Origin: Planctomycetota bacterium
Lineage (GTDB): Bacteria; Planctomycetota; Phycisphaerae; Sedimentisphaerales; Anaerobacaceae
Length of the DNA stretch: 43,722 nucleotides
Direction: 5' to 3'
Assembly (NCBI GenBank): GCA_019456195.1
Contig: VRUK01000046.1
Location: forward strand, 1-43,722
The position numbers and the translations under genes were made by a program. Below are positions 27,415 to 36,195 of the stretch, one piece after another. Below the pieces are notes generated by a model, which did not search any database, was not told the origin of the DNA, and saw only the letters and a program-made list of their open reading frames with translations. The stretch's first letter is position 1; each line of letters opens with the position of its first letter.

Positions 27415-29568
27415 TTACTGACTTAGGGTATACAGCCGAATATCGTCGAAGTATAACATACCCGCGCCGCCGGCAACAGGGTTGCTCCTGTTACCAACGC
27501 CAAGGGTAATCGAATTGACATTGGCAAGATTCACGCCCTGGTCTGCAAATGCCTGTAAGTCGATATTCCATTGGCTCCAATTCCTTGTTAGTGCTGCATC
27601 AGGATTGTCATGTGTTACAACAGCACTATCATTAAGAGCAACATACATCGGTTCGGCCGTGTTGGCCCCTTCACCTCTAAACCAAATTGTTAGTGTGTTG
27701 ATGCCGTTCACTGTCCAGTCACGGTTGGAAGCCAGTGTTAAAGTAGCTTCGGATTTACCGACAGCATTGTTATAAGCAAACGGCATCGATTGGTTGCCGC
27801 TATGAACGATAGTCATCTCGGCAAATGGAGGACTTAAATGACCTACGGTAGAACCGTTTGTTGTCGGGTTGTCGAATCCGTCCACCCATGCCAGATATAT
27901 CCTGTTAGAAGCCGGCTGGCCTTCATCAATATCATTGTAGCTCTCCATATCGTCAATGATGAGGAAGTTAGCTGTTGTAAAGCTCCAGAGAGGACCTGTC
28001 CACGGGCTGTCAGCGTTGGCGTTATTGGCTTCATCAATCCGCCAGTAGTAAGTAGTATTCCACTCAAGCTGCCCGGGTTCGAAGCTTTCGGAACCGAGGT
28101 TTCCGCTTCCTTTCAAGTCCAGAGAGGCTGTATCTGTACCGAAATAGACCTCATGTGTATCGGCGAAGACCCCCGGTATCCAGGTGAGGTTCGGGGTCTG
28201 TGATACACCCACAGCACTATTAGCCGGGTCAAGAGCTGCAACAGCACCTTCGGTCGTGAAACTCCATACGTTGCCTTTATGTGTCTCGACAATATCAAAC
28301 TCATCGACGCGCCAGTAATAAGTCTTGGCCATTTCAAGTGTGCCGGGATCATAATCTGTAGTTCCCTGTGCTTGACCGCCGGCTGCATTACTGACTTGGT
28401 CAAAATCGTCACCAAAATAAACAGTGTGAAGCTTTCCGCCGAATCCCTCTGTCCAGCTAAGTTTCACATCCACACTTACAGACTCAGCACTATCGGCCGG
28501 TAAAGGATCATAGGCGGTTCTTGGAGCAATCGAAAAGCTCCAGATTTCACCTTTCCAGGGACTATCGGCTTGGGCTTCATTAACTTCATCGATACGCCAG
28601 TAATATGTTGTGCCCGGAACAAGGCCTTCAGGCTTAGGAAATCCGGGGAAACCTGCAACAATAAATGTCCCGGCCTGGTTGCCCTGGAATGTGCTTTCGG
28701 CACCAGCATCGACGTCTTCAAAATTCTCGCCTATATAAATATCGTGCGAGACGGCAAAATCTCCCGGGGACCAGGCAAGGTTCACCCATGTGTCCAAAAT
28801 CAGAGAGCCATCTTTCGGGTTGGGACGACTCGCTAACGGTTGGTCGCCGAGGATTCCTGAAAGGCCACTGTTCATTATCGCTTCAATATCTTCAGCCTCC
28901 AGAGCTACATCGAATAAGGCAACCTCGTCGATGAAACCATCAAAAGCAGCACCCGTATCATGGGAATGTGTCCCTATCCTGACAGGTTGATCATCGTACA
29001 TTATCTCACCTTGTCCGTCGCCGCTTGCTACATTTACGCCATCCAGATATAGTGTCGCAGTGGTTCCATCATAGGTAAGCACCATGTGATACCATGTATC
29101 GGCTTCAAACGCCGGGCCATCAAGCCATGTTGCCGTATTCCCAGGTGCGTGTGCCAAAGCCGCTTGTGCATGCCCATCCTGATGAACTCTAAATACACAT
29201 CCGGCAATATCGTTCCAATCAGTACCCGTCTGGAATATATGACCATATCCGTCAAGCTTTCTCGTATTGAACCAGGCCATGAACGTTAATTGTTGGGTTT
29301 TCATGCTTTCTCCGGTGGCAAATTCAATATAGCTACCTGCGCCGTCAAACTCCAGAGCACCTCCAAATTTGCTCTCGTTAGTCCACTCGGGGCCATTAAG
29401 CGTTCCATCATTTCCGTTTCCGGAATAATCCAGGGCTACCTCACCGCTCCCTTCATCAAAAAGCCAAACTCCAACAATAGTTTCGGGATCAACTTCGGCG
29501 TAGCTTTGTCCTGCAAACATCAAACTAATGAAAATAAAACTGATGCAAATTATGGTTAAGCGTGTCAT
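27415..29568 (-). CDS. Exported LamG-domain protein with FN3-like repeats (array gene 2)
   Basis: A 717-residue secreted protein, the closest relative of array gene 4: the signal peptides (1-24, ending QSYA) are nearly identical. The LamG domain (about 26-235) opens with VGVWLFDEGSGEVALDYSGNGNDGT and includes WYHMVLTYDGTTATLYLDG. Three FN3-like repeats (about 240-540) and the shared C-terminal domain (about 540-717), ending MLYFDDIRLYTLSQ, follow. GGAGG lies four bases before the ATG at 29568, a slightly short spacing. The frame is open 29 codons further upstream through the duplicated leader. No catalytic domain is seen. Confidence 0.85.
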   Translation of the reverse strand: MTRLTIICISFIFISLMFAGQSYAEVDPETIVGVWLFDEGSGEVALDYSGNGNDGTLNGPEWTNESKFGGALEFDGAGSYIEFATGESMKTQQLTFMAWFNTRKLDGYGHIFQTGTDWNDIAGCVFRVHQDGHAQAALAHAPGNTATWLDGPAFEADTWYHMVLTYDGTTATLYLDGVNVASGDGQGEIMYDDQPVRIGTHSHDTGAAFDGFIDEVALFDVALEAEDIEAIMNSGLSGILGDQPLASRPNPKDGSLILDTWVNLAWSPGDFAVSHDIYIGENFEDVDAGAESTFQGNQAGTFIVAGFPGFPKPEGLVPGTTYYWRIDEVNEAQADSPWKGEIWSFSIAPRTAYDPLPADSAESVSVDVKLSWTEGFGGKLHTVYFGDDFDQVSNAAGGQAQGTTDYDPGTLEMAKTYYWRVDEFDIVETHKGNVWSFTTEGAVAALDPANSAVGVSQTPNLTWIPGVFADTHEVYFGTDTASLDLKGSGNLGSESFEPGQLEWNTTYYWRIDEANNANADSPWTGPLWSFTTANFLIIDDMESYNDIDEGQPASNRIYLAWVDGFDNPTTNGSTVGHLSPPFAEMTIVHSGNQSMPFAYNNAVGKSEATLTLASNRDWTVNGINTLTIWFRGEGANTAEPMYVALNDSAVVTHDNPDAALTRNWSQWNIDLQAFADQGVNLANVNSITLGVGNRSNPVAGGAGMLYFDDIRLYTLSQ

Positions 29569-29576
29569 TTTTCCTC

Positions 29577-29690
29577 CAGTTTTAACTGAAAACTTATATA
29601 AAATTTCGCTCCAGCCACGCACCGAAGCCTGATATCCTGAGATTGTTTTCAGCATGTATTAAAAACCTCATCTCCTAAAATTACGAATTT
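29577..29690 (-). repeat. Duplicated leader upstream of array gene 2
   Basis: The partner of the leader at 24921-25030. It has the same TTTTCAGTTAAAA, GCTTCGGTG and TTTTTAATACATG blocks in the same order on the minus strand. Confidence 0.7.
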
Positions 29691-29694
29691 GCGG

Positions 29695-31812
29695 CTACTG
29701 AGCGTACAGACGAATATCATCGAAGTACATCATGCCTGCTCCGCCGGCAACCGGATTGGCCCTGTTACCAAGACCAATAGTAATCGAAGTTACATTGGCA
29801 AGGTTCACGCCCTGGTCGGCAAATGCCTGCAAGTCGATATTCCATTGAGTCCAGGAACCTTTCTGCGCTGCATCAGGATCATCATTATCGACAACAGCAC
29901 TGTCATTAAGAGCAATATACAAAGTCTCAGCAGCGTTAGCTGAACCGCCTCGGAACCAAATCGTCAGCGTGTTGACACCGTTCACCGTCCAGTCACGGTT
30001 GGAAGCCAACGTCAAAGTCGCTTCGGATTTCCCGACAGCGTTGTCATAAGCAAGCGGCATCGATTGATTACCACTGTGAACGATAGTTTGCTCGGCAAAA
30101 GGAGGATTAGCATTACCAACGACAGAACCGTTTAATGCAGGATTGTCGAATCCGTCAAGCCAGGCATTGAATATCCTGTTGCTCGCCGGATCAGCGGGAT
30201 CAAGGTCATTGTAGCTTTCAAAATCTTCAATAATAAGGAAGTTGGCCGTGGTAAAGCTCCAGAGAGGGCCTGTCCATGGGCTGTCGGTGTTGGTAGCATT
30301 GGCCTCGTCAACACGCCAGTAGTAAGTAGTATCCCATTCGAGCTGTCCAGCGTCATAGCTCTCGGAACCAAGATTTCCACTGCCTTTTAACTCCAGAGAG
30401 GCTTCATCGGCGCCAAAATAGACTTCGTATGAAGCACCTAAGCCCGGTGCCCATGTGAGAACAGGTGTTTGCGTTACATCCACAGCGCCATTAGCCGGGT
30501 CAAGTGCCGCAACAGCACCTTCGGTCGTAAAGCTCCAGACATCTCCTTTATGCGTTTCGATAACATCAAACTCATCGACACGCCAGTAGTAAGTCTTGGC
30601 TTGTTTAAGCTCGCCGGGGCTAAAGGTAGCAGTTCCCTGAGGTAAACCTCCTGCTGCATTGTCCACTTCTTCAAAAGTTTCACCGAAGTAAACGGTGTGC
30701 AATTTCGCACCGAAACCTGCTGTCCAGCTAAGGCTGTCGCCCACACCTACAGACTCGGCACCATCAGCCGGGTCGGGAAAGTATGCTGTCTTGGGGGGAA
30801 TACTAAAGCTCCAGATATCGCCTTTCCACGGACTGTTCGGCTCGGTGTCATTGACTTCATCAATCCGCCAGTAATATGTCGTGCCTGGGATAAGACCGTC
30901 CGGAAAAGCGAATCCGGGGAAGCCGGCAACAATAAAGGTTGCGGCCTGATTAACGATAAACGTGCCTTCGGCGCCTTCACTTACAGCATCGAAATTGTTA
31001 CCAATGTAAACATCGTGCAAGGCGGCAAAATCACCCGCCCGCCAGCCAAGGGTTATCCATGTGTCCTCGTGAAGTGTACCGCTGCTCGGATCGGCTCCAT
31101 AGGCCTTGACGAGGGCGCCGCCCTGATTTTCCATGCTCGCCCTGACATCATCCTCGCTCAGCACGTGATTGTAAACGCGCACGTCGTCGATAATACCCGA
31201 ATAGGACTCACCAAAATTTGTATCACCTCCAATGTAATAAGTCTCGTTCTCGCCATCTGTTGTTTGGAAGGCTGATTCCTGTGAGAGGGCCCCGTTGACG
31301 TAGACGCGAAAGTTCGTCTCATCCCCTGTCACTGCGACGTGTGTCCATTGGTCGGCAGGAACAACATCCGGGGCTGTCTCACACATACCTCCCGCCCAAG
31401 CTCCGCCAACGCGACCACGCCATGAAAGCCTCCCATCGTTGTTAATGAACAGCGTGTCATTTGTGTCAGACGCTCTAACCGACCGAAATATCTGCTGCCA
31501 CGTGTTGCCGGTTCGCTTCGGGTTAATCCAGGCAGTCATCGTAAATGATCCCTGAAACAGGTCGGCGGTTAACGAATCAGAGGCGGGTATTACGACGCGA
31601 CTGCCATCAAATGCGAGCGCTTGTCCAAATTGTCCTTCGACAACTGTCGGATCGTCTTCCAGTGTTCCGTCGTTGCCGTTGCCCGTCGCGTCCAGCGCGG
31701 TCGTGCCGGCACCGTCGTCGAGTTTCCACTGTCCCACAAGCTCAGCCGAAGCATTACTAACCAGCCCCAGAACTACAATTAAAGAAACCACATAAGTCAA
31801 TTTCCTGAACAT
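29695..31812 (-). CDS. Exported LamG-domain protein with FN3-like repeats (array gene 1)
   Basis: A 705-residue secreted protein, first in the array. Signal peptide 1-23 (ending ASA), LamG domain about 24-230 (LVGQWKLDDGAGTTALDATGNGNDGT opening, QWTHVAVTGDETNFRVYVNG, GIIDDVRVYN close), three FN3-like repeats about 240-530 and the shared C-terminal domain about 530-705 ending MMYFDDIRLYAQ. AGGAGG lies seven bases before the ATG. It is divergent from the membrane protein gene at 32227, with a 414-bp region between that presumably holds the array promoter. A short open frame upstream (31797-31976) overlaps its first codons. Confidence 0.88.
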   Translation of the reverse strand: MFRKLTYVVSLIVVLGLVSNASAELVGQWKLDDGAGTTALDATGNGNDGTLEDDPTVVEGQFGQALAFDGSRVVIPASDSLTADLFQGSFTMTAWINPKRTGNTWQQIFRSVRASDTNDTLFINNDGRLSWRGRVGGAWAGGMCETAPDVVPADQWTHVAVTGDETNFRVYVNGALSQESAFQTTDGENETYYIGGDTNFGESYSGIIDDVRVYNHVLSEDDVRASMENQGGALVKAYGADPSSGTLHEDTWITLGWRAGDFAALHDVYIGNNFDAVSEGAEGTFIVNQAATFIVAGFPGFAFPDGLIPGTTYYWRIDEVNDTEPNSPWKGDIWSFSIPPKTAYFPDPADGAESVGVGDSLSWTAGFGAKLHTVYFGETFEEVDNAAGGLPQGTATFSPGELKQAKTYYWRVDEFDVIETHKGDVWSFTTEGAVAALDPANGAVDVTQTPVLTWAPGLGASYEVYFGADEASLELKGSGNLGSESYDAGQLEWDTTYYWRVDEANATNTDSPWTGPLWSFTTANFLIIEDFESYNDLDPADPASNRIFNAWLDGFDNPALNGSVVGNANPPFAEQTIVHSGNQSMPLAYDNAVGKSEATLTLASNRDWTVNGVNTLTIWFRGGSANAAETLYIALNDSAVVDNDDPDAAQKGSWTQWNIDLQAFADQGVNLANVTSITIGLGNRANPVAGGAGMMYFDDIRLYAQ

Positions 31813-31976
31813 AATTTGTCCTCCTGAAAAAAGTTAAAATAACTGTGCTTTGGTGACGCACTAAAACACGCATTGTTTTCAAAAGATGGATTGCTGATTG
31901 AAGAGATATTTGAATTTAAATTCGCGGAGCGTAATGCAAAGCTCTGACTTAGAACTTTATGCCTTGCATAACGCAC
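31797..31976 (-). CDS. Possible leader ORF, 59 residues, overlapping array gene 1
   Basis: A GTG-initiated frame with a perfect AGGAGG seven bases upstream (within AGGAGGATATATC). It encodes a 59-residue peptide that I do not recognise, and its stop falls 16 bases inside array gene 1. Such an overlap allows translational coupling. Apart from the good ribosome-binding site nothing shows that it is a real gene. Confidence 0.25.
   Translation of the reverse strand: MRYARHKVLSQSFALRSANLNSNISSISNPSFENNACFSASPKHSYFNFFQEDKLCSGN
31929..31974. repeat. Imperfect inverted repeat in the array leader
   Basis: GCGTAATGCAA and TTGCATAACGC pair at 10 of 11 positions around a 24-nt loop, about 120 bp upstream of array gene 1. 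It could be an operator or a transcript hairpin. Confidence 0.45.
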
Positions 31977-32168
31977 GATATATCCTCCTCTTTTTGTAAC
32001 ACTACAGGAACTGTACACACAGGAAGAACAAAACCAACAGATGTCCGCCCGTGCAGGCACAAACTTCACTAATATTATCTATACCAAATTACCTGCCTGT
32101 TCGTCAAGGGAAATCCTTGCGATTATTGGGATATTCAGGGAGCATCTCAACGCGATATAAATATGTTA

Positions 32169-32197
32169 TTGACCTGATTTTGTTTTGATGATACTCT
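32169..32197 (+). promoter_or_regulatory. Candidate sigma-70 promoter of the membrane protein gene
   Basis: TTGACC, a 17-nt spacer and TACTCT, ending 29 bp before the ATG at 32227. The -35 match is good; the -10 match is weak. Confidence 0.45.
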
Positions 32198-32226
32198 ATC
32201 ACCGGCATAATTAAGGAAGCTAAGTT

Positions 32227-33126
32227 ATGGAATTATCTTTGCTAATGAGGTTACGAATTGCTGCTGCGGCCGCGATAGGTGTGCTTTTGATAGGTATCAT
32301 TGCCTGGCCGTTAGCATCATCACCCGGGCCTCTCAATGCTGTACGTGCCAGCGATATAAGTGTTGGCGGTTCAATAACATTGGTTGTTCTGGCGTTTCTA
32401 ACCGGTCTTATTGCCTATTTTGTTTCCTGGCCATACGGCAGAGAAATCGGAATCCTGGCTGTACCTTCCGGATTGACCATTTGGGCGGTACGCTCCGGCA
32501 GCATGACTTCTTTGATGCAGCTTTATCCATCCGCCGAACAGCGCCAGGCAATTTTTACGGCATTTAAATGGCATTCTGTTTTCTGGCTTGTTCTTGTCGC
32601 CGCCGGTTTCATCGGTGTGCTGTTAGGTCAGAAAATCATCTCAAGTTCCAGGTCTCCGGCGAAACAAAAAACATCTAACTCTAACCCTACTCAGTACCTA
32701 AGCGCAATAATTGCTCTGGCCGGTTCAGTTTTCATAGCTCAATTTTGTATTGGAATGCTTGCCCAGGACGTTTCGCTATTAGACAGCAAATTGGGTGCGA
32801 TTATGGCTCAGCCATCCGTAGGGCAGATTGTCTTTGCTGTATTTATCTCGTTCGGAGTCGCAGCTTTTGTCGTCAAGAAATTTCTCGATGTCAACTATAT
32901 ATGGCCGGCAATTGCCACTGCTTTGCTAACTATCTTTACTGTAAGTAGTTATGCCAGGCAGGATGTGTTGCAGTATTTTGTTCGTGAGTGGCCATCAGCT
33001 TTTTTTGTTAATTCGGTTATTTCCATATTGCCCGTGCAGATAGTGGCTTTGGGCGCATTGGGCTCAATTGCCGGCTATTGGGTGGCTATTCGTTACAACT
33101 ATTGGCGCAGACATGAGATGAAATAG
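32227..33126 (+). CDS. Eight-TM membrane protein of unknown function
   Basis: A 299-residue integral membrane protein with about eight hydrophobic helices, among them IAAAAAIGVLLIGIIAWPLA, ITLVVLAFLTGLIAYFVSW, FWLVLVAAGFIGVLLGQKI, IIALAGSVFIAQFCIGML, IVFAVFISFGVAAFVV and the last, IVALGALGSIAGYWVAI. I recognise no family motif, no catalytic residues and no transporter signature. AAGGAAG lies seven bases before the ATG. It stands alone between the divergent LamG array and csrA. Proteins of this type in Planctomycetota are mostly annotated as hypothetical. Confidence 0.8.
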   Translation: MELSLLMRLRIAAAAAIGVLLIGIIAWPLASSPGPLNAVRASDISVGGSITLVVLAFLTGLIAYFVSWPYGREIGILAVPSGLTIWAVRSGSMTSLMQLYPSAEQRQAIFTAFKWHSVFWLVLVAAGFIGVLLGQKIISSSRSPAKQKTSNSNPTQYLSAIIALAGSVFIAQFCIGMLAQDVSLLDSKLGAIMAQPSVGQIVFAVFISFGVAAFVVKKFLDVNYIWPAIATALLTIFTVSSYARQDVLQYFVREWPSAFFVNSVISILPVQIVALGALGSIAGYWVAIRYNYWRRHEMK

Positions 33127-33458
33127 TAAAATTTACCGCATTTGAAAAATACAATACATCATTTTTTCAAGCCTTTATGTTTATATAAGCCCATTAATGA
33201 TAGGGGATTATAGTTATATAGTCCTATATTGTATCATCATTCCACAAACAAAATCAAAAATGGTTATTTATAGGCTCTAAATTAGCCGAAATATATGGTG
33301 TTAAGATTTCGGTCGGATTTGGTTTTTGGACTAAAGAAAAAGAAAACTTAAAGAAATTAAAATTGTGTTAGTAAGCATTTGACGAGCATCTGGGCGAACA
33401 ATTGAATTGAATTAACGTAATATAAGGTAGTAAAACCAGCCGACAAAAGGAGTTAGAA
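33127..33458. other. AT-rich intergenic region upstream of csrA
   Basis: No gene is seen. The stretch is strongly AT-rich and contains an interrupted palindrome around 33201-33231 (ATAGG...CCTAT flanking TATAGTTATATAG). The csrA promoter must lie here, but no single -35/-10 pair stands out. The csrA leader has only one GGA, in its ribosome-binding site. Confidence 0.5.
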
Positions 33459-33695
33459 ATGTTGGTTCTAAGCAGGCAAAGAGATGAATCGATTATGATT
33501 GGCGATAATGTCGAGATTATTATCGTCGATGTCCGAGGAGATAAGGTTCGTTTGGGTATAACGGCCCCGAAGGAAATACCGGTTCATCGAAGAGAAATAT
33601 ACGACGCGATTCAACGCGAAAAAAAACAGAAAAAGGAATCTCAGGGTGAGCAGCCTGAAAAACCCGAGACGCCTGAGTCCACAAAAGATTCCTAA
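33459..33695 (+). CDS. csrA: Carbon storage regulator CsrA
   Basis: A 78-residue RNA-binding translational regulator. The core is canonical: [20 protein letters not shown], then [27 protein letters not shown], with the RNA-contacting L4 and R44 positions in the usual context (LVLSR; VHRREI). It binds GGA motifs in mRNA leaders. A lysine/glutamate/proline-rich tail of about 20 residues follows the core, longer than in E. coli CsrA (61 residues). AGGAG lies seven bases before the ATG. It stands alone; no fliW or flagellar gene is adjacent, although that linkage is common elsewhere. Confidence 0.96.
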   Translation: MLVLSRQRDESIMIGDNVEIIIVDVRGDKVRLGITAPKEIPVHRREIYDAIQREKKQKKESQGEQPEKPETPESTKDS

Positions 33696-33707
33696 TATAT
33701 GGAATCT
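33686..33707 (+). terminator. Hairpin overlapping the csrA stop codon
   Basis: AGATTCC and GGAATCT form a perfect 7-bp stem whose 8-nt loop contains the csrA stop codon. A T-rich but broken tract follows (ATTTTCATTT), so termination is possible but not certain. Confidence 0.5.
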
Positions 33708-34259
33708 TCCCGCATCATTTTCATTTAATACTTCTACCATAGTTTCTACGATATTATCATTGTTTTTGTTGGATTATTTTGATTTCTCATATTTTGTGTT
33801 ACTCTAACCTTATTATAAGAGAACCAGACAAAATGTCCACTTCAAGCAAATTTCACATATTCCTGGATTTGAAGGCTCGCTATGCTTACCCATACTTTAG
33901 CCGGGTGCCTGGTAAAACAAACTACAGAAATATATTTACATTAGCCGCAGTGCTGACTACCGACTGCTAATCCACTCACAGGCATCCTAAATCCAGTATC
34001 GCTTATCCGCCATAGCAGCTTCAGCGACGGCGGAAGCATCGAGAAAAGTCTGAATTCACCAAATGTCCAATTAGCCAAAAATGCCTTTTAACAGCATTAA
34101 AAACGGCTTCTTGCCGGCCGACTTGACTTTTGGCCGATTAAGACTATATTTAAGTAGTTAGATTGCAATTATTTATCAGTTTTAGAAGGGGTACCCATCG
34201 TAATCAGGGTTTCGGAGGGGTGTCGCAAACCGCTTATTTCCTGGCGGAGCCAAAGCTTT
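33696..34259. other. Intergenic region between csrA and dnaG
   Basis: No convincing gene is seen. It holds an imperfect inverted repeat (34069-34080 with 34128-34139, 10 of 12 positions) and a candidate dnaG promoter that overlaps its right arm. The 60 bp before dnaG are G-rich and could form structure in the leader. Confidence 0.5.
34123..34150 (+). promoter_or_regulatory. Candidate sigma-70 promoter of dnaG
   Basis: TTGACT, a 16-nt spacer and TATATT, about 110 bp before the dnaG start. The -35 hexamer abuts the right arm of an inverted repeat (34128-34139), which could be a regulator site. Confidence 0.55.
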
Positions 34260-36056
34260 ATGGCAGGGATGTTTGATAATAGTACGGTTATTCAGGTTCA
34301 GCAGGCCAATGACATCGTTGATGTCATAAGTGAACATGTGAGCTTAAAGAGAAAGGGCCGGGAGATGGTCGGGCTATGCCCATTCCACGATGACAATCGC
34401 CCGAGTATGAACGTCAACGCCGTCAAGCAGATATTCAAATGCTTTGCCTGCGGTGCCGGCGGCGATGTCTTCAAATTTCTCCAGATGCGGGAGAGCCTCA
34501 CTTTCCCGCAGGCCATAGAAAGGCTGGCCGAGCGTGCTGGTATTAAACTACAAAAACTTCAAAAATTCAAAACTCAAAACTCAAAACTCAAAACTACTGA
34601 TATCGACCCGAACAAACTGGCAAAGGTCAACACCTGGGCCGCTAACTACTTCCAGCAAAACCTCCAGGACGAACAGAAGGGTAAATATGCCCGCGACTAC
34701 CTCGCCCAAAGGCAGATAACCTCCGAAAGCATAAAAAATTGGAAGCTTGGCCTGGCAATCGGTTCGCCCGATGATTTACTCAGCACCGCCAGGGAAAAAA
34801 ATGCTCAGATCAAACTCCTGGAACCCGCGGGTCTCGCCACCGCCCAAAATCAGGACAAGTTCGTAAATCGCCTGATGTTTACAATTACCGATGTAACCGG
34901 CCGGGTCATCGGCTTTGGCGGCCGAACTTTAGACGATTCAGGAGCCAAATACATAAATTCCCCGACGACCCCCCTGTTCGACAAAAGCAATTCGCTCTAC
35001 GGCCTCGAGCAGGCACGCCATCAGATTGTCTCGACGGGCACTGTGGTTGTCGTCGAAGGTTACACCGACTGCATAATGGCACACCAATTCGGCTGTACCA
35101 ACGTTGTTGCATCCCTGGGAACAAGTTTCACTGCCGGCCACGGACGCATCCTCCGGCGCTATGCTAAAAAAGTGATTTTGCTTTTCGATAGCGACGTCGC
35201 CGGCCTTGAAGCCGCCAACAGAGCTCTGGATGTCTGTCTGGCACAGCGCATAGATATAAGGCTTGCCTCTGTACCTGAAGGTAAAGACCCGTGCGATTTT
35301 CTTTTGGTTGCCGGCAAAGAGCGATTTGAACAGCTCTTGAGTGACGCTGTCGATGTCTTCCAGTTCAAGTGGAACAGATTAACGGCCGGTTTCGGCAGCG
35401 ACGATACCCTTGCCGGCAAAAGGTCGGCGATTGAAGAGTACTTGCAGACTATAGCTACCGCGCTGTTGGCCGGCAATGTCTCACCGATAGACCGAGGTCT
35501 GATAGTTAACCGGATTTCGAAGATCATCGGTCTTGATACCAGGCAAATTAATGATGAGCTGAAAAGAAGGCTCAGCCAGGCCCAGAGAAACGCAAGCTAT
35601 AATACCCAAAAGCAAACAGCCCAACCAATAGATTACGGCCGCGGCCTCTTCGCTACTGCCCAGCGAGAGGTCCTCGAAGTATTGCTCAACGAACCTAATC
35701 TCTTTGAGATTGTAAAACAAAAAATTACGCCGGACATCTTCGATGTACCGATATCAAAACAAATCGCAGAGATATTGTTTGAAACGCTCAATACCGATAT
35801 CAATACTTCGATTGCAGAGATATTGGTCAAAACCGAATCCGTAGCACTCGGCAATTCTCTTGTCGAATTAAGCCAGACCGGACAGGAAAAAGGAAACTTC
35901 CAGGCCCGCCTGAAAGGTGCCCTCGATGCGATTGAGCGCCACCGGGCACAGAAACAAAATAGTTTCATTAAAACAATAGATGACCAGAAGCAATTTCTGC
36001 GCGAAGTCTATGAAAATACCGGAAAGGAAAACCCGCACAATGTGGGTATGGTATAG
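34260..36056 (+). CDS. dnaG: DNA primase
   Basis: A 598-residue replication primase. The N-terminal zinc-binding domain has C40-x2-H43 (CPFHDDNRPS) and C61-x2-C64 (KCFACGAGGDVFKFL). The RNA polymerase core has the TOPRIM glutamate in VVVVEGYTDCIMAHQ (near residue 265) and the aspartates in ILLFDSDVAGLEAANRAL. The C-terminal helicase-interaction domain (about 470-598) is divergent, as is usual. Between zinc domain and core is a lysine-rich linker encoded by four perfect TCAAAAC repeats (34567-34594). The ATG at 34260 has a weak CGGAG 12 bases upstream. The gene is followed by rpoD after 139 bp, the classic dnaG-rpoD order without rpsU. Confidence 0.96.
   Translation: MAGMFDNSTVIQVQQANDIVDVISEHVSLKRKGREMVGLCPFHDDNRPSMNVNAVKQIFKCFACGAGGDVFKFLQMRESLTFPQAIERLAERAGIKLQKLQKFKTQNSKLKTTDIDPNKLAKVNTWAANYFQQNLQDEQKGKYARDYLAQRQITSESIKNWKLGLAIGSPDDLLSTAREKNAQIKLLEPAGLATAQNQDKFVNRLMFTITDVTGRVIGFGGRTLDDSGAKYINSPTTPLFDKSNSLYGLEQARHQIVSTGTVVVVEGYTDCIMAHQFGCTNVVASLGTSFTAGHGRILRRYAKKVILLFDSDVAGLEAANRALDVCLAQRIDIRLASVPEGKDPCDFLLVAGKERFEQLLSDAVDVFQFKWNRLTAGFGSDDTLAGKRSAIEEYLQTIATALLAGNVSPIDRGLIVNRISKIIGLDTRQINDELKRRLSQAQRNASYNTQKQTAQPIDYGRGLFATAQREVLEVLLNEPNLFEIVKQKITPDIFDVPISKQIAEILFETLNTDINTSIAEILVKTESVALGNSLVELSQTGQEKGNFQARLKGALDAIERHRAQKQNSFIKTIDDQKQFLREVYENTGKENPHNVGMV
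34567..34594 (+). repeat. Heptanucleotide tandem repeat (TCAAAAC)x4 inside dnaG
   Basis: Four perfect, contiguous copies of TCAAAAC lie within the dnaG reading frame, preceded by a related degenerate AAAATTCAAAA run. They encode part of the linker between the zinc-binding and polymerase domains. Because the unit is 7 bp, loss or gain of one copy would shift the reading frame. Confidence 0.95.
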
Positions 36057-36195
36057 TGAACAAACGTCGGCAAAGTGCCGTAAAAAATAATATACATTGC
36101 AAAGTGTCCGGATTCCATCGAGAGGGAGGACAATTTGAATTTGCGCTCTATGTGATTATTGATTAATTTTACAAAACATATAAAAAGGTGAAATT

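Larger units (their letters stand above)
31813..32226. other. Divergent promoter region between the array and the membrane protein gene
   Basis: This region separates array gene 1 (minus) from the 299-residue membrane protein (plus). It contains a hairpin (31929-31974), a possible leader frame on the minus strand and a candidate plus-strand promoter at 32169-32197. Confidence 0.6.

Noticed and set aside
20692..31812. A CRISPR-like or other short-repeat array suggested by repeated DNA
   Set aside because: The repeats are coding FN3-like and C-terminal modules of paralogous genes with spacing of about 2.3 kb, not short spaced repeats.
31813..32069. Cyclic-di-GMP riboswitch upstream of array gene 1
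   Set aside because: The leader has GC-rich blocks, but I could not match the conserved riboswitch core or its tetraloop-receptor elements.
33779..33970. Plus-strand open frame of 63 codons between csrA and dnaG
   Set aside because: It begins at a TTG without a ribosome-binding site and the translation resembles nothing; probably chance.
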